Origin: CAYTWW01 sp043801855
GTDB taxonomy: Archaea; Nanobdellota; Nanobdellia; Woesearchaeales; GW2011-AR15
Direction: 5' to 3'
Assembly (NCBI GenBank): GCA_043801855.1
Contig: JAZDLQ010000093.1
Location: forward strand, 1-54,409
Length of the DNA stretch: 54,409 nucleotides
Shown here one piece after another: positions 42,712-50,751 of the stretch. Numbering within the stretch: the first letter of the stretch is position 1; every line of letters begins with the position of its first letter. The notes beneath the pieces are model-generated. The model was not told the DNA's origin, made no database searches, and saw only the letters and a program-made list of their open reading frames with translations. The position numbers were made by a program, and so were the translations under genes.

Positions 42712-45700
42712 ATGACAATTGACGACCTCATAGGAGAGCTTGAAAGAAAAGGATTAATTAGAAATAGTTCTCTTACTCTACAAATTAATGATCCAAATGC
42801 AAGCCTTGCAAACGGCACTTATTCATTAAATATTGATACTATGGTTCTAGATTTTGTTCCAGATAGCTCAGCTTCAGAAAGATATTCGGTTCAATTATAT
42901 TCAGGAATATTTAACCTATTGCTTCCATTGATGAGTAATAGTGGCAGATTTATTTCGAATACATCACTCCTTGATATTGCAGGAATAACCAGGCAGCAAT
43001 TATTTAATAATATGGGCGCATTAAGAACATTACTCAAAAAAAATATTCCAGGCAATGTTTCTGCTTATTTATTAAGGTCAGAAGGCGAAGGTAAAAAATT
43101 AATATACGGCTTTGGTGTTCCAGAAGATTCAAAATTAGCTGAAGAATTATCTGTTGTATCCAAAGATAGGGAGCTAAGGTTAACTGCAAACTACTACGAA
43201 TATAGGCTTGAGTATAGAGGAAAAAGTTATGACCTATCTAAAAGTGAATATAGAATTCTTGATTTTGTACTGCACAATTTAAATTCTCCAATTTGTTACG
43301 AAGATGTTGCTGCATCTACAGGAATCGATAGAAACTTGATTAGAAAACCATTCTATGTAATGAGAAAAAAGTTACCTGAGGAAATTTCAGATTTACTTAC
43401 AGTAAAAAACCGAAGAGATAATGAAGCGTTGAATTTGCCAGCAAAAGAAGCAGCTGCATTAAGAAAAGCTTGTGGAGACAGGTTAGTTAACGATAGAATC
43501 TCAGTGCAAGTAAATGATCATAATTTTATGCTAGCTAACGGAGTATATGTTTTAGACATTTCTACAGGAATGTTTCATATTTATAGCGGATATAGAAGTC
43601 TTATTTCTGAACTTGAAACAAGTGGAATCCAAAGCACGCATAGCTTTCATCTTTCAAATAATGAGATCAAATTATTGGCTCCGTTAATGGCAGATGCTGC
43701 GAAAATGCTAACTCGAGATGCATATTCTAATCTATTTGATAATCCACGCCAAGCAAGTTATGCTCTGGTACACATCAGAAATAAATTACAACAGCATTTG
43801 TCGCATGAAGTTGTCTCATATTTATTAAAAAATACGGGTACAGGATGTAAAAGGCCATTAATAGGCTTTGCTGTTCCAGATGATCCTGTGTTTGTTCATC
43901 GCTATTATTACGATTTGCCTATTGGTAAAGTAAGGCTTTTTAGCGAAGAAAAAGAATATTATTTAACATTTAATTCAGTAGAATATTCATTAAATTTTTC
44001 AGAATATAAATTGATTTTTTACCTACTTGAACATAGAGGCCAACAATTATTAACAGGGGACATTGCCGTAGGAGCTGATATTAAAGAAAGAATGGTTTCA
44101 CCATTAATTAACAATTTAAGAAGTAAACTGCCAGAGGAGCTTGGTTCGCTTATAACAACGATTGACGCTAAAAAAGAACCTTATGTAAAATATAGGATAA
44201 AAACTGGTGATACAAGGGAGCTGACTCTTGAGGCGGAATTATTTGACTCATTTTGTTCCAAAGAAGCTCCTTTTGCAGATAACTTTCAGTTGAATAGAAA
44301 CACAGACATTCCATTAAGAGTAGTTGTCGATAATCCTGATTTGCCTGAAAAGCTGCATGGAACATACTGCCTTATAAAAATGAAAAGAGGTAAATATGGC
44401 AGGAAACAGCATGGCGCATTAAGGTATGAATCTCCTGAGGGCAGAGTGCAAATTATTAATCTGTCACCTATGCAACATGATTTGCTCTATCTTTTTATGT
44501 CAGACAGTGCAATGTCAAAATATGTATCTAAGGAAAATATTAGGAATTTTTTTGATAAGAGAGGAAAATACAAATATCTTGGTGAAGGAACCAACAAGTT
44601 CTATGGCTTTGTTACAGATCAGCTATTATCACTTGACGATAAATTACATGGAGAAGGATTTGACTTAAGAGGAATAGTTACAAAAGTTCCATATGTGCGT
44701 GATGGAAGGGATGGATATGGATTTGCAGTGCCATATTTTAGAGAAAAAATTTGCTGCAAAACAGATAAAGGTATTTTGGTTTTTGATGAAGCAGCTAGAG
44801 AACTTTATTTGGAAAAGCAAGATGGAAAAAAGCACAGGCATGTTGCTCTTAGCGCAAGCCATTTAAGGTCAGAGAGGCTTGCAGAAACAGCACTTCTTGA
44901 TTTGCTAATGAAAGCAGATGGAAGGTTCGTATCAAGATCGATGATTGCAAAATGGCTGGATTATGACACATCTACTATGAGTTGGAATTGTGTTCCAAAA
45001 GTATATGAAAGCCTTGAAAATGCTCTAGTTGAAAAAGGAATGAAAAGAACACTAGAGAGAGTACGCATAGAAGAAAGAGGAAAAGGAGGCTATATGCTTG
45101 TTACTCAAGATGAACTTGTTCCACTTGCAGGATACTTAAGAAATGCATTTGGGGATGTTAGTGCTGATGTGCTGCTATGGGCGCGAGATGCATTATCCGA
45201 AAAAGGTGTAAATATTCGTGCAGTAAGACCATATTCAAACTCAATCAGGACTCTTTTTGGCGTATATTTGTTTCCTCTCAGTTCAGGGGTATCCTTAACA
45301 GATGGCACTGGCGAGGCTACGGCGTTTGTTGCCAAAATAGATTCAAAAGAAAATGCTGCAAAGGAAAGCGCTGTCTTAAGAAGGCTTAACTGGGCGGAGG
45401 CGCAAGGGTATCTTCCTAAAAATTTCGCTCCTGTAATTATTCAAGACGATCCGAAGTACTGTGATAAATATGGCGTATTTTTTACAAGGGCAGTTAAAAG
45501 TACACCAATAATGCGCTCAAATACGATCTATGATATTATAAATGGAATTGCAGCATTTCATATTGATAATTCAATAATATTTGATAATGAATGGAGGAAA
45601 CAAAATGGATTTGCAGAGACAATGCCTTTTTCTTATCATTCGTTTGATGAAATCGGCCAAAATATCACTATGCCAAAAGGAGCTGTACTTGATAAATTGG

Positions 45701-46299
45701 CTAAATTTGGGAATGATGAAGCAATAGATCGCTTGGTAAGCCTTCCTGATAGATTTAGTAGGCTTAGGCTCGCATATGAAACTGCAATACATATACTGGA
45801 AAAATCAGGAATGTACTCTGAAAATATCCTTGTACATAAGGATTTAAGGTTTTCAAATATAATATTGGGTTCGGATGGATATACAATATGCGACTGGGCA
45901 AGCCTTGCTCGAGCTCCAAGGATACATGATATTACAAGATTACTGGAGGATCCAGATATTGCAATTTTAGATGGTGTGACAGGCGGCCTTTCTTTAGATG
46001 CAAAAAAAAGTTACATTAATTATTATGGTTCACTGTATGCAAACGGAAACACAAATTTAGATTATCTTAAGGAAGTGCATCGCTTGTATTGGGCAGCAGC
46101 TGTTGCCGACAATTTACGGTTAGCCCAAGCTATGCTTGACACAAAGGCTTGTGATCCTGACAAATGCGATGTTTATCTAAAGCAGGCAAAAAATGCATGG
46201 TCACAACTAAAATTGTTTACAAGAAGTGGTAATTACGACATAAACTGTACTCAAGCTACTGTATCCGCAGGAATATACTCTTATTCATTTGCAAACTAA
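42712..46299 (+). CDS. Giant multi-winged-helix protein with C-terminal APH-like kinase domain
   Basis: 1195 aa. Residues about 19-800 appear to hold six related modules (about 19-145, 154-240, 262-393, 405-500, 534-676, 678-800). Each is a small beta sheet then a three-helix winged helix resembling OmpR/PhoB output domains: YDLSKSEYRILDFVL then IRKPFYVMRKKLPEEI; LNFSEYKLIFYLLE then VSPLINNLRSKLPEEL. Some modules begin xxVNDxNxxLANGxYxLDI. Residues about 840-1170 form an aminoglycoside-phosphotransferase-like kinase: K875 (VAKID), E885, catalytic loop VHKDLRFSNIIL from about 1041, CDW near 1062. No signal or membrane helix. Module count and function are inference. Confidence 0.75.
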   Translation: MTIDDLIGELERKGLIRNSSLTLQINDPNASLANGTYSLNIDTMVLDFVPDSSASERYSVQLYSGIFNLLLPLMSNSGRFISNTSLLDIAGITRQQLFNNMGALRTLLKKNIPGNVSAYLLRSEGEGKKLIYGFGVPEDSKLAEELSVVSKDRELRLTANYYEYRLEYRGKSYDLSKSEYRILDFVLHNLNSPICYEDVAASTGIDRNLIRKPFYVMRKKLPEEISDLLTVKNRRDNEALNLPAKEAAALRKACGDRLVNDRISVQVNDHNFMLANGVYVLDISTGMFHIYSGYRSLISELETSGIQSTHSFHLSNNEIKLLAPLMADAAKMLTRDAYSNLFDNPRQASYALVHIRNKLQQHLSHEVVSYLLKNTGTGCKRPLIGFAVPDDPVFVHRYYYDLPIGKVRLFSEEKEYYLTFNSVEYSLNFSEYKLIFYLLEHRGQQLLTGDIAVGADIKERMVSPLINNLRSKLPEELGSLITTIDAKKEPYVKYRIKTGDTRELTLEAELFDSFCSKEAPFADNFQLNRNTDIPLRVVVDNPDLPEKLHGTYCLIKMKRGKYGRKQHGALRYESPEGRVQIINLSPMQHDLLYLFMSDSAMSKYVSKENIRNFFDKRGKYKYLGEGTNKFYGFVTDQLLSLDDKLHGEGFDLRGIVTKVPYVRDGRDGYGFAVPYFREKICCKTDKGILVFDEAARELYLEKQDGKKHRHVALSASHLRSERLAETALLDLLMKADGRFVSRSMIAKWLDYDTSTMSWNCVPKVYESLENALVEKGMKRTLERVRIEERGKGGYMLVTQDELVPLAGYLRNAFGDVSADVLLWARDALSEKGVNIRAVRPYSNSIRTLFGVYLFPLSSGVSLTDGTGEATAFVAKIDSKENAAKESAVLRRLNWAEAQGYLPKNFAPVIIQDDPKYCDKYGVFFTRAVKSTPIMRSNTIYDIINGIAAFHIDNSIIFDNEWRKQNGFAETMPFSYHSFDEIGQNITMPKGAVLDKLAKFGNDEAIDRLVSLPDRFSRLRLAYETAIHILEKSGMYSENILVHKDLRFSNIILGSDGYTICDWASLARAPRIHDITRLLEDPDIAILDGVTGGLSLDAKKSYINYYGSLYANGNTNLDYLKEVHRLYWAAAVADNLRLAQAMLDTKACDPDKCDVYLKQAKNAWSQLKLFTRSGNYDINCTQATVSAGIYSYSFAN

Positions 46300-46302
46300 A
46301 GC

Positions 46303-47232
46303 TCATTTTTCGCTAAAATTTATACCCATCAATGAAACTGAAAAATCTGAAACCTTAATCACGTTACTGTGCAGATAATGCAATAACAATTCTTCTGCTT
46401 CTGACTTTTTAAGAGAATGCTCTCTATCTATTCTGCTAAGCAAGTCGTCTTTTAGGTTATTTAACTCATTTAATTTTTTTACATCAAAGCTAAAAATAAG
46501 CTCGTAGTATCCTCTTAAATAGGCAATTGCATCCTGAAAAATACTTATCAGTTCTGTTCGTATTAATACTTTTTTACGGCTAGAAAAAATAAGGCAAATA
46601 TTCTTGTAATCATCGCAGACTTTTTCGAGGTTCCAGTTAATTGCATAATAAAAAGTTGAATTTTTTTCAACAAAACCCTTATTAATCAGCCTTTCACAAA
46701 AGTTAGTAAGCTGGTTATTTGTATTTTCAAGCTCTAATAATTCACTTAACTTATCATAGTTTTTTTCCTTAATTGCTGCGCAAGTGTTTTGCGCCATTGT
46801 GATAGTCACTAAGAAAACTCTTCTGAAAATTGAAAAAAACTCCTGCGGGTTATCATTTGATATTGACCTTATTGTTACGCAGTTATCTTTTTCGTCTGTA
46901 ATAACAAACCCTGTTAATAGCTGTTTTAGGGCAGTAGTTATTGCGCTTTTGTTTTCTTTGCTATAATGAATTTTTATCTCATCAAACCCTTTCTTATGCA
47001 TACAAGAAAGAATCCAGTTTGTAACTCTTATGCTAATCGTTGAGATATCAATTTCGATGGCTTTAATTTGATAATTCTCATCTTGCGTTTTTAATAAAAT
47101 AGATAATTTTCTTTCCCCATCGTCATCTATCTCTACCTCATCTCCTTTCTTCACATTGTATTTCTTAACCCATTTGCTGGGAAGAGTAATCACAAGCGAT
47201 GATTGCCCCATCTTAGTTATTTTTCTTCTCAT
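46303..47232 (-). CDS. AbrB-PhoU domain regulator
   Basis: 309 aa. The N-terminus is an AbrB/SpoVT hairpin: RKITKMGQSSLVITLPSKWVKKY then KKGDEVEI. Residues about 120-305 form a PhoU-like helical bundle. This is the archaeal form of the phosphate-uptake or metabolic regulator. It diverges from the operon at 47387 and could bind the repeats between them. It is convergent with the giant gene, with 3 nt between stops. Confidence 0.88.
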   Translation of the reverse strand: MRRKITKMGQSSLVITLPSKWVKKYNVKKGDEVEIDDDGERKLSILLKTQDENYQIKAIEIDISTISIRVTNWILSCMHKKGFDEIKIHYSKENKSAITTALKQLLTGFVITDEKDNCVTIRSISNDNPQEFFSIFRRVFLVTITMAQNTCAAIKEKNYDKLSELLELENTNNQLTNFCERLINKGFVEKNSTFYYAINWNLEKVCDDYKNICLIFSSRKKVLIRTELISIFQDAIAYLRGYYELIFSFDVKKLNELNNLKDDLLSRIDREHSLKKSEAEELLLHYLHSNVIKVSDFSVSLMGINFSEK

Positions 47233-47386
47233 GATATGTACGTAATAACTTGTAATATAAATATTTTTCGATAAAATACGTATATAATTACCAATAAGTA
47301 TTATATTACGAAAAAGTATATATATATAATATAATTGTCACCAATAAGAGATAACAATATTAAAATCAAATTAAAAAGGTGACAAA
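47233..47386. promoter_or_regulatory. Divergent promoter region with repeats
   Basis: Imperfect inverted repeat: ATATTTTTCG (47261-47270) versus CGAAAAAGTAT (47309-47319). Direct repeat ACCAATAAG at 47290-47298 and 47340-47348, exactly 50 bp apart. TATA-like runs serve both directions, and GGTGA precedes the ATG at 47387. The AbrB-PhoU protein is a natural candidate to bind here. Confidence 0.5.
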
Positions 47387-48019
47387 ATGACAACCACAAG
47401 TATACCAGCAAAACAAATTGAAGAGGCAATTGCAGATATTGCAACTAAATTATTTGGCTCTCAATTTGTAGATATAACAGGAATGGAAAGAAGTTATCAT
47501 GGATTGAATTATCCAAAAGTTGCTGAAGTTACTCCTGAATTGCCAGCCTCGCCTTTTTGGATGACAGATGTAAAAACAGCATATCATGTTACATCAGCTA
47601 AAAAGTTTTTTGATGTGGCAATTGGTTATACAGGATATAATTTATCTGAAGAAACACCTCGAGACCAAATTGACACAATTGAGTTAAGAGTAGGAATTGC
47701 ATTAAGATCTGGCACAAATCAACCACTAGAAGATGAGAGAATCTTTGTTACAAGCCTTCCACATGGGACATATATAGACATTAGTGGAGCAGACAACATT
47801 CCAATGGATGTAACTGAAGTACGTATCAAAGGAGTGTCTGGTTGTTATAGCACGGCAAATATTGGAGCTGGTGTAACTAATCCTATGCATAAGGCAGAAT
47901 ATCTTTTTCATTCCCAACCAGCAGACCAGTTTCCAACTGAGATTGCAGTGCAAGCTATTGAAGAAATAGTTTCCAAAGTATATGCAGCAGCAAGAATCGA
48001 AGGCATTTTACCGAGATAA
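47387..48019 (+). CDS. Unknown protein
   Basis: 210 aa, not recognised. AAGGTGAC lies just upstream of the ATG. Soluble alpha/beta: helix AKQIEEAIADIATKLFG, strands with SFxYHGLNYPKV-like spacing, FDVAIGYTGYNL, IELRVGIALRSG, and a final long helix. It is first in a run of three (47387, 48043, 48431), with the AbrB-like gene 23 nt downstream. Confidence 0.7.
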   Translation: MTTTSIPAKQIEEAIADIATKLFGSQFVDITGMERSYHGLNYPKVAEVTPELPASPFWMTDVKTAYHVTSAKKFFDVAIGYTGYNLSEETPRDQIDTIELRVGIALRSGTNQPLEDERIFVTSLPHGTYIDISGADNIPMDVTEVRIKGVSGCYSTANIGAGVTNPMHKAEYLFHSQPADQFPTEIAVQAIEEIVSKVYAAARIEGILPR

Positions 48020-48042
48020 AAATAGTTTTCGTTCCAGATAAA

Positions 48043-48408
48043 ATGCCCCTCTACACAAAAATACCAAAGGAAGAATCATTGCTTATTCCTCAAAAGTATC
48101 CCCTAAAAGCCCCCCAAAAGGAGCTGGATACAGATAAAAGAGAAGGCAACAACCCAATTGCAAAAATGGGAAGCGAAATTAGGTTTCACCCTGTACAGTG
48201 GAAATCAAAAGTCACCCAAAAAAAGGATTCATTCAAGATGACAATCAACAAGATGATTGCAGATGGCTTTAATATGCAAAAAGGAGATATTCTGCATTCC
48301 TACCTTGGAGAAGACATGGAGCAAAGGCCAATAATAATTACTTACCTTGACGGCAATCCCAATATATTCCTTAATAAAAAGCTTGCAAAAAGCGAAGATA
48401 AAAAATAA
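48043..48408 (+). CDS. AbrB-like domain protein (tentative)
   Basis: 121 aa. The C-terminal half has KVTQKKDSFKMTINKMIADGF then NMQKGDILHSYLGE, which resembles the swapped-hairpin AbrB fold (T[I]P…GD pattern). The N-terminal 45 residues are Pro/Lys-rich and probably disordered. It lies between an unknown protein and a secreted protein in one operon. Confidence 0.6.
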   Translation: MPLYTKIPKEESLLIPQKYPLKAPQKELDTDKREGNNPIAKMGSEIRFHPVQWKSKVTQKKDSFKMTINKMIADGFNMQKGDILHSYLGEDMEQRPIIITYLDGNPNIFLNKKLAKSEDKK

Positions 48409-48430
48409 TAATTGAAAAGGTGAAAGAAAA

Positions 48431-49921
48431 ATGACAAATATGACAAGACCACAATTTATTAGAACGATGTTAGGAGCAGGCTTGCTGCTTGGAACTGGTG
48501 GATTCGCTGTTTCAAGGCCACCAAAAGTTACTGCTTCAACAGATCAGAGTCTAGAAAATATTGCGCAAACAGGAAGATTAGACCTAACTGTCGAAGGCGG
48601 TCAAGATGCAGATTATGTTGGTTATATAGTTACACCAACTTTGGACGGTAACGCAATAGGTTCTCCTGTAACAGTTACTGAAAAAAGTAATTTAGGAATT
48701 AGTATTATAACTAATACAAATGCACTGGAGCAATATGCTGCGCAAGGCGCTGTTCCTCCTCTGAAAGTAGCCGTTCAGGGAATAAAATCATCAAATGAGC
48801 TTACACATACAGTCTATTTAACTCTTGTTATGAATAATTTCCCTATACCGCCATTCCCTCAACTATATGCAGTATCGCCAAGATGTGTAGCTGGTGCGCC
48901 AACTCTAGTTTATTCTATTGCAAACCAGAATGGGCAGGCAACAGTAAGTGAAGTTGCTACTCTACCTGAAGATTTTAATGCTGGCGCAGCAATTGTAAAT
49001 GAGCACTGGATAGCGGGCCCAAGAATTGGCTATAAAATGGTTGATTTTGCCAGGCTTGATAAGCCAAATGACTATACTGCCTCTTTGGAATTAAAAACAA
49101 GCTCTGCATATCAGGCAGCCTGTGCTGGCGGCTATCTTTTTGTATTGAGGCATCATCCTAATGAAAGTAATTATACACTCGATAGTATGTTTATACCACA
49201 TATAGCGCATAATGGTGTTGTAATACCTGAAACTGAATTGACTAAATTTTACAACACACCAGCAAACAGCATACAAAGCATATCTTCGTTCTCTCCAACG
49301 CAGGGGCAACCGCCAAGAGTGGCTGGTATGGATATTAGATTAATTTTTGCAGTAGAAAGAGGAAGTCGTTATGATTACAATACAACAATTTACGGAACAG
49401 ACGGCTCTAATAGACCGCCTGTAGAATTAGTTGCATTTTCCGGAACAAGGTCTGGAACATTAGGTGCAGGAACACAAAGTGCAGAGCAGACAACTACAGC
49501 AGACAAGTGCTATATGCTTTGCGGAAATGAACTTGTATTTACAAACCCATTATGCGGTGGAAAACACATCTTTGCTAAAAATCTGGCTACTGGCTATGAA
49601 AGAACAATTGCAAACGCTGAATCTATAAAAGGGCTTTCTTCTGATGGTAATAGTGTGGTATATACTGACTGGCAGGGATTAGATAAGCCAAGTGTTGTTT
49701 ACCGAACTGATATTAAAGGAAGCGCTCCTGTGCAAGTAGCAAGTTTAGGCTGCCAGGCAATAGCATCTCCAGATGGTGTTATATATCTGCCCGCAGGAAG
49801 TGTATGGTCTGAAGGCTCTGAGAGAATAATGTTTAAGCCAAAAGAACAAGCGACAATGTATACTCTCGCAACACTTGAAGGTAGGAGAATTGAGTATTTA
49901 GCAGCAGAGCAAGGCAGATAA
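48431..49921 (+). CDS. Secreted protein with Tat-like leader and beta-rich body
   Basis: 496 aa. The leader TRPQFIRTMLGAGLLLGTGGF has the shape of a Tat signal (basic, hydrophobic, small residues) but RP in place of RR. The body is beta-rich with few charges; the C-terminal part has blade-like repeats (GLSSDGNSVVYTDW, AIASPDGVIYLPAG) as in TolB/propeller proteins. AGGTGA precedes the ATG. No enzymatic motif seen. Confidence 0.7.
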   Translation: MTNMTRPQFIRTMLGAGLLLGTGGFAVSRPPKVTASTDQSLENIAQTGRLDLTVEGGQDADYVGYIVTPTLDGNAIGSPVTVTEKSNLGISIITNTNALEQYAAQGAVPPLKVAVQGIKSSNELTHTVYLTLVMNNFPIPPFPQLYAVSPRCVAGAPTLVYSIANQNGQATVSEVATLPEDFNAGAAIVNEHWIAGPRIGYKMVDFARLDKPNDYTASLELKTSSAYQAACAGGYLFVLRHHPNESNYTLDSMFIPHIAHNGVVIPETELTKFYNTPANSIQSISSFSPTQGQPPRVAGMDIRLIFAVERGSRYDYNTTIYGTDGSNRPPVELVAFSGTRSGTLGAGTQSAEQTTTADKCYMLCGNELVFTNPLCGGKHIFAKNLATGYERTIANAESIKGLSSDGNSVVYTDWQGLDKPSVVYRTDIKGSAPVQVASLGCQAIASPDGVIYLPAGSVWSEGSERIMFKPKEQATMYTLATLEGRRIEYLAAEQGR

Positions 49922-49993
49922 CCAAATTAAAATCCTACATACTGTCCACTAGAAAGCTTACATTTTTATATTTTAATTTTTTAACACATAATT

Positions 49994-50716
49994 ATGGACA
50001 CTCCAAAGAACACTGAAGTCAAATATGTTTATGTTGGATTAATCATTGCAATAATAGGTATTTCCTTGATTTTCCTGCCTTTTATTCTCGATATGAACAT
50101 GATGAATGGCGGCTACGCTATGATTTTTATCAGCGGCGCTTTAGTGGTTCCTGCAGGCATTATAACAGCAGCAATTTACAGCACAAGAGCAAGCGCGTTA
50201 AATAAAATTCTAAGCAAAGATGATTTTATAGCGCACTGGACTTATACTCATGAAGAATGGGATAAATATACTGAAAAGGAAAAAAAAGATGAGTATGAGG
50301 CAAAAATTGGGCTTTGGAAATTGCTAATTGCAATATCTGCAGTTGTTGGCATTGGCTTTTTTATATGGGCAAAAGACAAAGAGGCAGCATTAATTTCAAT
50401 AAGTGTTATAGTTGGAGTAATTATTTTTATCAGAATACTTATTTTTTTCCAGGGAAGACATTTATATGCGCTGAATAAAAATAATCTTGGCTTTGCATAC
50501 ATCGGGAAAAAAGGAATATTACTTAATCAGTGTTTTCATTCCTGGAATTTTTTGTCATGGTTTGAGAATGCAGAGGTTGACAATAAAAAAAAGCTTCTAA
50601 TTATTACTTATTCTGCCCTTGCAAAACATGGTAAAGATTATTTTACACTGAGAGTTCCGATACCAAAAGGTTGCGAAAAAGAAGCAGTTGAAGTTGCAAA
50701 GAAATTAATGGATTAG
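49994..50716 (+). CDS. Membrane protein, unknown
   Basis: 240 aa with four membrane helices (about 11-32, 40-62, 111-130, 133-155) and a C-terminal cytosolic domain of about 80 residues ending KKLMD. No recognised family. A TATA-like run lies about 25-30 nt upstream. Confidence 0.7.
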   Translation: MDTPKNTEVKYVYVGLIIAIIGISLIFLPFILDMNMMNGGYAMIFISGALVVPAGIITAAIYSTRASALNKILSKDDFIAHWTYTHEEWDKYTEKEKKDEYEAKIGLWKLLIAISAVVGIGFFIWAKDKEAALISISVIVGVIIFIRILIFFQGRHLYALNKNNLGFAYIGKKGILLNQCFHSWNFLSWFENAEVDNKKKLLIITYSALAKHGKDYFTLRVPIPKGCEKEAVEVAKKLMD

Positions 50717-50751
50717 ATTAGCATAAATAATATTAAAAAAGATAAAAAGAT

